Shown here in pieces: positions 36,282 through 46,000 of a stretch of 64,000 bases of DNA (the stretch's first letter is position 1; every line of letters begins with the position of its first letter). The stretch is taken from the NCBI RefSeq assembly GCF_947495725.1, contig NZ_CANLZZ010000006.1, positions 124,001 to 188,000 on the forward strand, read 5' to 3'. Made by a program: the position numbers and the translations under genes. This stretch comes from an uncultured Lutibacter sp. (lineage in GTDB: Bacteria > Bacteroidota > Bacteroidia > Flavobacteriales > Flavobacteriaceae). The notes under the pieces were generated by a model. The model saw only the letters and a list, made by a program, of their open reading frames with translations. It was not told the origin of the DNA and ran no database searches.

Positions 36282-36318
36282 TTTAACCGTTACAAGTACC
36301 GTTAAATTCAGGTTAAAT
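36282..36318. promoter_or_regulatory. Triple direct-repeat operator candidate (copy 1)
   Basis: Three GTTA(A/C)A cores at 36289, 36301 and 36312 give a 12- then 11-base period; the first two are preceded by ACC. The block aligns without gaps with 56272-56308 (29 of 37 positions identical), and the cores are kept while the spacers vary. It lies 40 bases before the minus-strand regulator start and about 105 bases before the plus-strand start at 36424. Such helical-turn spacing is what OmpR/PhoB-type winged helices bind. Confidence 0.72.
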
Positions 36319-36340
36319 ATAGTTATTTTAATTGATTGTA

Positions 36341-36348
36341 TTAATTTG
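36341..36348 (+). promoter_or_regulatory. Possible -7 promoter element for the 36424 operon
   Basis: TTAATTTG differs from the Bacteroidota -7 consensus TAnnTTTG at one base. It starts 29 bases after the start of the last operator core, almost the same distance as the exact match in the second copy (30 bases), which supports it. No good TTTG -33 box is seen, fitting an activator-dependent promoter. Confidence 0.45.
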
Positions 36349-36423
36349 TGCTTGCATTATAGAAGAAATAAAGATTTATAATGTTGTAGTAGTAAAATAA
36401 AATAGTATTAATAAAAATATTTA

Positions 36424-37788
36424 ATGAAAAACTTAATCACTTTAGCAGCGGTATTGACAATTGCATTTAATGTAAGTGCTCAAAAAACACAAGATCTTTT
36501 TAACGGTAAAAATTTAAATGGCTGGAAAGCTTTAAATGGTTTTGCTAAATTCGAAGTAGAAGATAATGCCATTGTTGGAATTTCAACCAAAGGATCACCA
36601 AGTACTTATTTATCTACAAAAAAAGAATACACTAATTTTATTTTAGAATACGAAATTAAAATTGATGAAACATTAAATAGTGGGGTTCAAATTCGAAGTC
36701 ATCACGATCCTTCTAAAGGAGATAATTCTGTGTATGGACCACAAGTAGAAGCAGAAACTTCACCAAGAGGTTGGAATGGAGGAATATTTGACCAAAGTAG
36801 GTATAACTGGAGATATACTATTGAATACAATCCTGAAGTTAAAACAGCTTGGAAAAATGGAGCGTGGAACCGTGTAAAAGTTATTGCAAGCGGCAATAGA
36901 ATTGCAACTTGGATAAACGATGTAAATATTGCCAACCTTATTGAGGAAAATGTAGAAACTGGATTTATTGCATTACAAGTACATGCAGCAGGTGGTGCAA
37001 AAATTGGAAAAAAATCTAGATGGAGAAATATTAAACTTACAGAAATTTCAGACAATTATAATTTTGAAACAACTGCTCCAGTTATTAGTTATTTAAAGAA
37101 CGAACTTACACAAGAAGAAAAGAATAATGGATGGAAAATGCTTTGGGATGGTAAAACTACAAACGGTTGGAGAGGAGCCAAGCAAGATAAATTTCCAAAT
37201 AAAGGTTGGAGTATGAATGATGGAATTCTTTCGGTACATGCTTCTGGAGGTGGAGAATCTGAACACGGAGGAGATATTGTAACTACAAAGCCGTATAAGA
37301 ATTTTATATTAGAATTAGACTTTCAGTTTGCTGAAGGAGCTAATAGTGGTATCAAATATTTTGTTGATACTAATTTAAATAAAGGTAAAGGTTCTGCAAT
37401 TGGTTGTGAGTATCAAATATTAGACGATAAAAAACATCCTGATGCTAAAAAAGGAGTGGATGGAAACCGTACTTTATCTTCGTTGTACGATTTAATTAGA
37501 GGTGATGCTCAAGAATATATTCCTTCACTTTACACCAAGAAATATGTAAATAAAACCGGTTGGAACAGAGCCCGAATTGTAGTGGATGGTAATAAAGTCC
37601 AACACTTTTTAAATGGTTGCAAAACTGTTGAATATATTAGAGGAACTCAGCAATGGAGAGCCTTAGTTAAATATAGTAAATATAAAAACTGGCCAAATTT
37701 TGGTGAGGCTAAAGAAGGTCTTATTTTATTACAGGATCACGGAGATGAGGTTCATTTTAAAAATATTAAAATAAAAGAATTGAATTAA
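36424..37788 (+). CDS. Tandem DUF1080 (3-keto-glycoside hydrolase-like) secreted protein
   Basis: A 454 aa secreted protein (signal peptide ending VSAQ, residue 19) with two DUF1080 jelly-rolls. The first spans residues ~22-210 (DLFNGKNLNGWKAL, then SGVQIRSHHDPS and YGPQVEAE) and the second ~235-454 (MLWDGKTTNGWRGA, GWSMNDGILSVHASGG, NSGIKYFVDT, GCEYQILDD). Each begins with the LFNGK/LWDGK and GW hallmark. The family includes 3-keto-disaccharide hydrolases that cleave oxidised glycosides. It is the first gene after the operator, so it may be strongly induced. No sugar oxidoreductase that would make a 3-keto substrate is in this window. Confidence 0.85.
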   Translation: MKNLITLAAVLTIAFNVSAQKTQDLFNGKNLNGWKALNGFAKFEVEDNAIVGISTKGSPSTYLSTKKEYTNFILEYEIKIDETLNSGVQIRSHHDPSKGDNSVYGPQVEAETSPRGWNGGIFDQSRYNWRYTIEYNPEVKTAWKNGAWNRVKVIASGNRIATWINDVNIANLIEENVETGFIALQVHAAGGAKIGKKSRWRNIKLTEISDNYNFETTAPVISYLKNELTQEEKNNGWKMLWDGKTTNGWRGAKQDKFPNKGWSMNDGILSVHASGGGESEHGGDIVTTKPYKNFILELDFQFAEGANSGIKYFVDTNLNKGKGSAIGCEYQILDDKKHPDAKKGVDGNRTLSSLYDLIRGDAQEYIPSLYTKKYVNKTGWNRARIVVDGNKVQHFLNGCKTVEYIRGTQQWRALVKYSKYKNWPNFGEAKEGLILLQDHGDEVHFKNIKIKELN

Positions 37789-37800
37789 TTAGTTGTTATT

Positions 37801-40218
37801 ATGAAATCTAAATTTTTTAAAATCATATTTAACTTATCACTTGTGCTTTTAGTTAGTGGCTGTGAAAATTCAATTCAAAAACCTTCAAAAAGTGAAGTAA
37901 AAGCAATTACTAAAAAAGTGGCCGATTGGCAAATAAAAACTTTCGAAGATCAAGGTAAATATAGAGCATTGCCGTTACCTGAAAATCAAAAAAAGTGGCA
38001 TCACAGAAATAGGTATCACGATGCAGAATGGATGGGAGCAGCTTTGTATGCTGGTATGTATGAGTGGTCAACTATTACAGCAGACCCAACCTATAGCAAA
38101 TGGCTGTATGGGATTGGGCAAAAAAACAATTGGAAATTGTATAAAAGAATGTTTCATGCTGATGATCACGCTGTTGGGCAAATGTATTTGAATATGCAAA
38201 AGATGTTTGGAAATCATCGGTTGATAAAACCGTTGCGTAAACAGTTCGATTCAATTTTAAATAGCGATGAAAGAGATAAATGGCACTGGCATTGGGCAGA
38301 TGCCTTGTTTATGGCTCCTCCAGTTTGGGCAAGATTAGCTAAAGCTACCAAACAACAAAAATATTTGGAATATATGGATGAGCAGTATCATAAAACGTAT
38401 GATGCTTTATGGGATAAGAAGGAACATTTATTTTATAGAGATAAGAAATATTTAGATCAAAAAGAAGAAAACGGAAAAGGTGTTTTTTGGTCACGTGGAA
38501 ATGGATGGGTTTTTGGAGGTTTGGCTTTAATGATACCAGATTTCCCTAACGATTGGGATGGTAAACAGTTTTATGTTGAAACATTTCAACAAATGGCAGA
38601 AACGTTGAAAAATACACAGCGAAAAGATGGAACTTGGTCTTCGGGAATATTAGGTGGTGAAAAAGCATATCCAACAAAAGAAATCAGTGGTTCTGCATTT
38701 TTTGTATTCGGATTAGCTTGGGGAATAAATAATGGAATAATAGATGCTGAAGTTTATGAACCAACTTTAATTAAAGGTTGGAATGCATTAACGGATTGTG
38801 TTACCGAAGATGGTTTGGTTGGCTATATACAACCTGTTGGAGCTGCTCCTGGAAATAGCTTTCCAAATTATACTGAATTGTATGGTGTTGGAGCATTTTT
38901 AGCTGCTGGAGCCGAAATGTATAAATATGTTGAAAAAATTGAGGACGTAAATTCAAACAAAAAAGAAGTTAGCGAATTTACTACTTTTATGAATGATGGT
39001 GGTTGGTGTTGGTATCAAGATCCACGCGCTATTATAAATAATGGAAAGTTGGTTATTGGAGGTTTAAGTGGCCAAAGTGGAGATGTAAAAGTGAGTGTGT
39101 ATGATTTAGAAACAAATACAAATAAAGGTACAGTTGTTTTAGATAAAAACTTTCAAGCTGATGATCACGATGTGCCAGCTTTGTATGCTAGACCTGATGG
39201 AAGTATACTTTCTGTTTGGGCAAAACATGGTAACGAAAAAATTCATCATTATAATATTTCATCACCTTCAAACTATTTAGAATGGAATAATAAAAGTGAA
39301 TTTAAATACGATTATAACGATAATAGAGGTGTTACCTATATGAATTTGTATTATTTAGAAAATGAAAATAATCTGTATAATTTTTATAGAGATGGTGAAA
39401 CTTTTAACCCAAGCTTTATAACATCAAAAGATCACGGAAATACTTGGGGAAATAGGACTCATTTTATTGCTGATGATGTTGAAGGTCGTCAGCGTCCATA
39501 TGCTCGATATTTTCAAAAAGACAATAATACTGTAGGAGTTTCATTTACAGACGGTCATCCACGTCAATACGGGAATAGTTTGTATTATGCCGAGTTTAAA
39601 AACGGAGCTTTTTATAATGTAGATGGTTCAAAAATTAAAGATTTGAAAGAACCTTTAAGAACTCCGGAAGCTGAAAAGATTTATGTAGGAAGCGAAACAA
39701 AAACGAAACCAAAAGGTTTTGAAAGTGTACCAAAAAGTGCTTGGACTTGCGCTATGGGAAAAGATTCAGAAAACAATCCGCATATTGGTTATTCTCTATA
39801 TTTGAGTAATAATGATCACCGTTATAGAATTGCCGCTTGGGATGGAAAAAAATGGATTGATAAAGAAATTGCATATGCAGGAACGTGTTTGTACACTATG
39901 GAAAGTAGTTACACTGGTTTAATGGCTTTTGACCCTGAAAATCCAACACAGGTTTATATTTCAACAGATGTAAATCCTTCAACAGGTGAAAAAATGAATA
40001 ATATTCACGAGATTTATAGTGCGAAAATTGGATTAAATGACGATATTTCAACTATAAAATGGAAAGCAATTACTTCAAATTCTGAATATAGAAATATCCG
40101 CCCAATTGTTGTAGCAGGTGAAGGGCATAAAGCCTTGATTTGGTTAAACGGACCTTGGAATTCTTTCGTGAATTACAAAGCAGATGTAAAAGGAATTATT
40201 CTTTCTTCAAAAAAATAA
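37801..40218 (+). CDS. GH105 fused to BNR_4 propeller (possible unsaturated-uronyl hydrolase plus lyase)
   Basis: An 805 aa lipoprotein (VSGC, Cys21) with two enzyme-like domains. Residues ~30-385 are a GH105 alpha/alpha barrel: HDAEWMGAALYAGMYEWS, HADDHAVGQMYL, WHWHWADALFMAPPVWARLA with probable catalytic Asp167, and SRGNGWVFGGLAL. GH105 enzymes hydrolyse the unsaturated uronic acid left by polysaccharide lyases. Residues ~395-805 are a BNR_4 propeller beginning NDGGWCWYQDPRAI and including QADDHDVPALYARPDG, a layout known from PL24/PL25 ulvan lyases and from uncharacterised relatives. A single chain would then cut the polymer and remove the new unsaturated end. Lyase activity is inferred from fold only. 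Confidence 0.83.
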   Translation: MKSKFFKIIFNLSLVLLVSGCENSIQKPSKSEVKAITKKVADWQIKTFEDQGKYRALPLPENQKKWHHRNRYHDAEWMGAALYAGMYEWSTITADPTYSKWLYGIGQKNNWKLYKRMFHADDHAVGQMYLNMQKMFGNHRLIKPLRKQFDSILNSDERDKWHWHWADALFMAPPVWARLAKATKQQKYLEYMDEQYHKTYDALWDKKEHLFYRDKKYLDQKEENGKGVFWSRGNGWVFGGLALMIPDFPNDWDGKQFYVETFQQMAETLKNTQRKDGTWSSGILGGEKAYPTKEISGSAFFVFGLAWGINNGIIDAEVYEPTLIKGWNALTDCVTEDGLVGYIQPVGAAPGNSFPNYTELYGVGAFLAAGAEMYKYVEKIEDVNSNKKEVSEFTTFMNDGGWCWYQDPRAIINNGKLVIGGLSGQSGDVKVSVYDLETNTNKGTVVLDKNFQADDHDVPALYARPDGSILSVWAKHGNEKIHHYNISSPSNYLEWNNKSEFKYDYNDNRGVTYMNLYYLENENNLYNFYRDGETFNPSFITSKDHGNTWGNRTHFIADDVEGRQRPYARYFQKDNNTVGVSFTDGHPRQYGNSLYYAEFKNGAFYNVDGSKIKDLKEPLRTPEAEKIYVGSETKTKPKGFESVPKSAWTCAMGKDSENNPHIGYSLYLSNNDHRYRIAAWDGKKWIDKEIAYAGTCLYTMESSYTGLMAFDPENPTQVYISTDVNPSTGEKMNNIHEIYSAKIGLNDDISTIKWKAITSNSEYRNIRPIVVAGEGHKALIWLNGPWNSFVNYKADVKGIILSSKK

Positions 40219-40221
40219 AAA

Positions 40222-41649
40222 ATGAAACAAATTAGAATAGTATTTATTGTTTTGATAAGCGTATTTACAAGCTCATTGATTGCACAATCTAAAAAGCAAA
40301 AAAATATTCTTCTAATTTGTATTGATGATTTACGTCCAGAATTGGCGTCGTTTGGGGCGTCGTATATAAAGTCGCCCAATATTGATAAGTTGGCAAGTGA
40401 AGGTAGAGCATTTCATAATCATTATGTAAATTCACCAACTTGCGGAGCCTCAAGGTTTACAATGCTAACAGGAATGTATGGAACCTCCAAAAACGATGCG
40501 CTTTTTTTAAGAGCAAAAACAATGGCTAAAAAACCGGCTGAAGTAAATCCTAGTATGCCAGAATGGTTTAGAAATAATGGATATACAACTGTTTCCGTAG
40601 GGAAAGTTTCGCATCATCCAGGAGGAAGAGGCGGTAAGAATTGGGATGATCCTAACGTTATTGAAATGCCAAATGCTTGGGATAAACATTTAATGCCAGT
40701 TGCTGAATGGGAACACCCAAGAGGAGGAATGCACGGATTGGCAAATGGAGAAATTAGAGAAAAAGCCAATGAAATGGATCTTTTTCAGTCTGTTGAAGGT
40801 GAAGATACTATTTACCCTGATGGACATATTACAAATGAGGCTTTAAATCAGTTAGATGAATTAACTCACAACTCCGAAAAACCTTTCTTTTTAGCAGTAG
40901 GAATTATCAGGCCTCATTTACCGTTTGGAGCACCAAAAAAGTATTTAGATTTATATGAAGGTGTTGATATACCAAAAATTCCAAGTCCTGAAAAGCCAAA
41001 AGGGAAAACAACTTGGCACGGTTCAGGAGAATTTATGAAATACAATCGTTGGGGTAAAAACCCAAATGAAGATACTGTGTTTGCCGAGGAAGTTAGAAGG
41101 CATTATGCGGCTTGTGTAAGTTATGCCGATGCGCAGGTTGGTAAAATTATTTCAAAATTAAAAGAAACTGGAGCGGCTGAAAATACAATTGTTGTTTTGT
41201 GGGGAGATCACGGTTGGAATTTAGGTGATCACGCTATTTGGGGAAAACACAATTTGTTTGAAGAAGGTGTGCATTCTCCATTAATAATTTTATACCCAAA
41301 TATTAAAAAGAAAGGAAAAAGCACAAAAGCAATTGTTGAAACGGTAGATATTTTTCCAACACTTTGCGATTTAACGGGACTTGATATTCCTAATTTTGCT
41401 GATGGGAAATCTTTAAAATCACAGCTTAAAAACCCAAAAAAGGGCGGTCACGTTGCATTTGGATATAGAAATGGAGTGCATACAATTAGAACTGATAAAT
41501 ATCGATTTACAGTGTATAAGAATGGTGAAATGGAATTATATAACCATAAAACAGATCCTTATGAAACTAAAAATATAGCTTTAGAAAATCCAGAAGAAAT
41601 AGAGCGGCTAAAGTTGATGTTAAATGAAAAAATAAGTTCGGTAAAATAG
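40222..41649 (+). CDS. S1 family sulfatase, iduronate-2-sulfatase-like
   Basis: Secreted sulfatase of 475 aa (signal peptide ending LIAQ, about residue 22). The motif is CGASR (Cys74), with Ala in the third position, as often seen in the iduronate-2-sulfatase-like branch (S1_7). Further signatures of that branch are [40 protein letters not shown] in place of [27 protein letters not shown], and [25 protein letters not shown] with a GDH second metal site. It is the last gene of the operon with GH105-BNR_4, 3 bases downstream, which fits desulfation next to a uronic acid. Confidence 0.93.
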   Translation: MKQIRIVFIVLISVFTSSLIAQSKKQKNILLICIDDLRPELASFGASYIKSPNIDKLASEGRAFHNHYVNSPTCGASRFTMLTGMYGTSKNDALFLRAKTMAKKPAEVNPSMPEWFRNNGYTTVSVGKVSHHPGGRGGKNWDDPNVIEMPNAWDKHLMPVAEWEHPRGGMHGLANGEIREKANEMDLFQSVEGEDTIYPDGHITNEALNQLDELTHNSEKPFFLAVGIIRPHLPFGAPKKYLDLYEGVDIPKIPSPEKPKGKTTWHGSGEFMKYNRWGKNPNEDTVFAEEVRRHYAACVSYADAQVGKIISKLKETGAAENTIVVLWGDHGWNLGDHAIWGKHNLFEEGVHSPLIILYPNIKKKGKSTKAIVETVDIFPTLCDLTGLDIPNFADGKSLKSQLKNPKKGGHVAFGYRNGVHTIRTDKYRFTVYKNGEMELYNHKTDPYETKNIALENPEEIERLKLMLNEKISSVK

Positions 41650-42780
41650 TTATTCAACTACACCAAAATCATAAATAACAACTTCATTATATTTTTCTCC
41701 TGGTTTTAATAAGGTTGAAGGGAAATTTGAATGATTTGGACTGTCAGGCAAATGTTCAGTTTCTAAACAAAATGCAGAATGTTGTTCATATTTAAATCCG
41801 TATTTACCTTTAAAAGGTGCTATTGAGTTTCCTGAGTAAAATTGAACACCGGGTTGAGTTGTAGTAACGGTTAAAGTTCTCCCAGATGTTGGTTCAATTA
41901 CTTTAATAACTTCTTCTAACTTTTTTTCAGGCTTGTTAAAAATATAGCAGTAGTGATATCCATTATGATTTAACTTGTGAATATTATCTCCAATTCTTGT
42001 CATTTTTGTTAAATCCCAATCAGTTCCTTTTACTGTTGAAATTTTTCCAGTAGGAACTATGTCTTCATCAATTTCGGTATAATTATCTGCTTTAATTTGA
42101 ATTTTATGATTGTAAATGTTTTCTTTCATAGCAGTTAGGTTAAAATAACTGTGCTGTGTAAGATTTACATGGGTGCTTTTGTCGGTTGTAGCTTCAAATT
42201 GTACGTGAATAGCATTGTTTTTTGTTAAAGTGTAAGTAACATAAACATCTAAATTACCTGGAAACCCATTTGTTCCATCTTTTGAAAAATGATGAAATTT
42301 AATTCCTTTGCCAATTTTATTTTCAACGTATGTTCCATCCCAAAGCGTTCTGTCAAATTCATTGGCGCCATGTGAACAATGAACTTTGTCGTTTTGTTTT
42401 AATTGATATTTTACACCACCAATTTCAAACTGACCATTTCTAATTCTGTTTGCAAACCTACCAATAGTTGCTCCAAAGCACGGATTTTTATCTAAATATT
42501 GTTGTAAATTATCAAAACCTAAAACTACATCTTCAAAAACACCGTTTTTATCTGGTGCTAAAACAGACGTAATAATACCTCCATAATTGGTTAGTTTAAC
42601 TGTCATTCCATTTTTATTTGTAAGTGTATATAAAAAAGCAGTTTCCCCATTAACAGTTCCCCATTCTTCTTTTTGAAAACCTGTTTTTTTGGTTGAACAA
42701 CTTGTTAGGAATACTATACAAATTATATATAAAGTAATATTTTTTAAAATGAGGTAGAGGTTTTTACTAGTTGTTTTCAT
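41650..42780 (-). CDS. galM: Aldose 1-epimerase, lipoprotein
   Basis: Galactose mutarotase-type enzyme that interconverts alpha and beta anomers of free sugars. Signatures are LTNYGGIITSVLAPDKNG, ATIGRFANRIRNGQF, KVHCSHGANEFDRTLWDG, HVNLTQHSYFNLTA (catalytic His of the family) and FCLETEHLPDSPNH with the conserved Glu. I chose ATG 42778-42780, giving the lipoprotein leader MKTTSKNLY to FLTSC (Cys28); the longer reading to 42852 adds 24 residues before the signal. Export of this enzyme suggests anomer conversion in the periplasm before uptake. It converges with the sulfatase at 40222 with no spacer. Confidence 0.9.
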   Translation of the reverse strand: MKTTSKNLYLILKNITLYIICIVFLTSCSTKKTGFQKEEWGTVNGETAFLYTLTNKNGMTVKLTNYGGIITSVLAPDKNGVFEDVVLGFDNLQQYLDKNPCFGATIGRFANRIRNGQFEIGGVKYQLKQNDKVHCSHGANEFDRTLWDGTYVENKIGKGIKFHHFSKDGTNGFPGNLDVYVTYTLTKNNAIHVQFEATTDKSTHVNLTQHSYFNLTAMKENIYNHKIQIKADNYTEIDEDIVPTGKISTVKGTDWDLTKMTRIGDNIHKLNHNGYHYCYIFNKPEKKLEEVIKVIEPTSGRTLTVTTTQPGVQFYSGNSIAPFKGKYGFKYEQHSAFCLETEHLPDSPNHSNFPSTLLKPGEKYNEVVIYDFGVVE

Positions 42781-43035
42781 AGTGATGGTAAGTTTGGAAA
42801 GTATGAGGTTAGTGTTTTCAAAACATTTTCTTTTAAATGCTGTTGTAACCAAAGATAGTTACTTAATAATATTAGTCAAAATTATTAAATGCAATTAAGT
42901 ATGAATGATTTAATCAAAAATGTGTTTTATAAATAAATCATTTGTGGTATAAAAAATTCCATATGGGGTTAACATTAATAACTCTTAATATTAAATTTAC
43001 ACCGCTAACAAAAAATGCGAACTTAGATTAAATTT

Positions 43036-46000
43036 ATGAAGAGTTTATTAAAAGCAGTTATATTTTATTTGATTCCATTTTCTATAATGGCTCAAACGTT
43101 TAGTAGTGGGTTTGAAAATAATTTGAATATAGATTGGGATGCAGCAACTAGTGGAACTGGTCTTGCTAAATTTGAAATTAGTGAAGTGTCTAAATTTAAA
43201 GGTTCCAATGGTTTTCATATGAAATTCAGTCAAACTGGTCAGAAAGGAAATTTATGGACACCTAAAAATATTGACTGGAAAAAGGGTACATCATATACTA
43301 TTTCATTTTATTATAAGGCAATTGTTAAAGGAACTAATACAGAACCAAATATTAAAATATTTTCAGGTGACGGAACTAAAATAGATCATATTAATTTTTC
43401 TTTATCTAGCGAAAGTTGGGTGAAATATGAAACTTCTTTCACCTCAAATATTGACGATACTAATGGAAATATGTTGTTTTCAATCCGTCCAAATGATGAT
43501 GGTTCTGGAGAATTTTATTTTGATGATTTTTTAATTGAAGAAGTAATTCCAGAAACTGGATTTTTTGCTGATATAAAAAGTATTGATATTGCTTCAGATG
43601 AAACAATAAAATGGGTGCAGTTTGGTCCTGGAATGAGTGGGAATAATACTTGTTTTTATCCACATCCAACAGATGAAAATATTGTTTACACGAGTCCAAA
43701 TATGGGGAATTCTTATAGATCCACGGATAAGGGATTTACATATGAAACAATTTTAAGTGAAGATGCACCTGCAAATACCACAGGACTTAGAGGAGCCGTT
43801 GAAATGTATTCAGTTGATTTTTCTAGACAAAATGCTAACTATGGTTTTATGACAGGTAAAAGAAAAGGAGATTTATTTGTTTCAGAAGATCGAGGAAAAA
43901 CTTGGAATAGACAAATTTTAACACAAGGAATTATAGGTAATGCTTATTTGGCTTGTGTAGCTGTAAACCCACATGATGATAATATATGGTTTTTGGGCGC
44001 TGGTAGAATGCGAGATTATGGTAGGTTGTTATATCCACAATCTGCTCCAAAAGGAACTCATATTGACGCCAAAAGTCAAGGTAAAGTTTGGAGAAGTACA
44101 GATAAAGGTCAAAGTTGGACTTCAGTAAATTCAGGTATTAATTCAAATGCTGAATTTGAATCTATTTTAGTGGATCCAGTTGATGAAACAATTGTTTATG
44201 CCGGAACCAATTATGGGTTTTATAAAAGTACTGACGGTGGTTTAACTTGGACATTGAAATCAAATGGAATAGACCATGATATGATTCGTTCAATGGATAT
44301 TCACCATAATAAAACTACAAATCTAGTTACAATATACGCTTTAAGTAATATAACCTGGAAAGCAAATGGAACAACAGTAGAGAATGAATCTGGAGGAATT
44401 TTTAAAAGTACCGATAAGGGTGAAACTTGGACAAATATCAGTGGTGATTTAGGAGTTGATTTAACAGTTTTTGTTAGAAATGAAAACATTGAAAAGGATT
44501 ATTACCAATCAATATCTCATTATTTTGGATTATCATACGAAGCGGCAAAATCTACGTACCCAACACTTCCTTCAAAACTTACAACGCGTTTCAACATGAT
44601 TACAGTTGATCCTAACGATGTGAATAATATTTATTTAGTAAATAATTATTCCAATGCTTCTGAAAATAATTTTAGACCAGGTCAAATATGGAGAACTACA
44701 AATGGCGGTGAAAAATGGTTTGTAACTCTAAGAAATGGTAAAAATTGGAATAACGGAAGTGAAGATGCGTATTGGGTTACAAAACGAAATAATCCAATGG
44801 GTACAAATATAACCATGAAATATAAAAGTGATTGGGTAAATAGAGATGATTACGAGCGTAAGGGATGTAACTTTGTTAAGTTTAACGCTGATGGTTCGGT
44901 TCTTTATACGCAAATGGCTAAAATTGGATTTGTTTCATATAATAAAGGAGATTCTTGGGTAGATATCGATGATGAAGCAACTGGAACTCATAATAGTTGG
45001 GTTGGTGCTGGAAATAGCAATGTTCCGGGTCATGGTTTTTATCAATCAGAATTAATAAAAAATAAGGTTTTTTGTTCTTCAGGAGAGAATAGTTTATGGA
45101 TAACAAATGATGAAGGAGAAAATGTAAGGCCCAGCGCACAAGGAGCTGGGGTAATTGATATAACTGGAGGTGAACATTCTGTTAGTTCGGTTGTTGTTCA
45201 TCCTACAGACCCAACAATTTGGTATGCTACTTTTTTTAGACAAGAAAAGAAAGGGCAAATTGTTAAATCTACAGATAGTGGAAAAACTTGGAATAGCATA
45301 GGTACACCAGTTCCTTCACCTTGGCCAGTTTTGGGTGGTGGAGATCAAGCTGTACATCAATTAAGTTTAATTATTGATAAAAACAATCCTAATAATATGT
45401 ATTTTTGTGTTCCTCGATCAACTTTAAAATTAGAATGGGTTGGTGATAGCGTAACAGGTTATGGAATACACAAATCTACCGATGGTGGAGTTACTTGGAC
45501 CGAACCGAATACTGGATTACCTTCGTCATTAGATGTAGCTCGTTTAGCATTTTCACCAAATCATGACGCTTTATATGCAGCAGTAATAAATAACGGAGGC
45601 GGATTATTCAAATCGGTTGATAAAGGTGAAACTTGGACTGAAGTTGAATCTACCAAAAATATTTCGGGTACTTCTGGAATTAATGATATTCATTTTGATA
45701 AAGATGGAAAAGCTTATATAACATCAGGTTTTAAAAATGAACCTGCGGATAGTGGTGGCTTATGGGTAAGTGATGATAATATGCAAACTTGGACAAAGAA
45801 ATTTGATTATCCTTGGACCAATCGAGTAGAAGTTGCGAAATACGATACTAAAACTATTTTGGTGTCAACATTGCCTAATTCAAAAGTAAATTATAAAAAT
45901 GCTGGGACTTTTTTATCTAAAGATGCAGGTGAAACTTGGATTAAAATAAATAAAGGAAATGGGCAATCAGATAGGGTTAATGATATTGCAATCAATTACA

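Noticed and set aside
36702-37055. Minus-strand open frame of 117 codons inside the DUF1080 gene
   Set aside because: It lies wholly opposite a strongly supported coding sequence, has no family signature and reads as an antisense shadow of biased codons.
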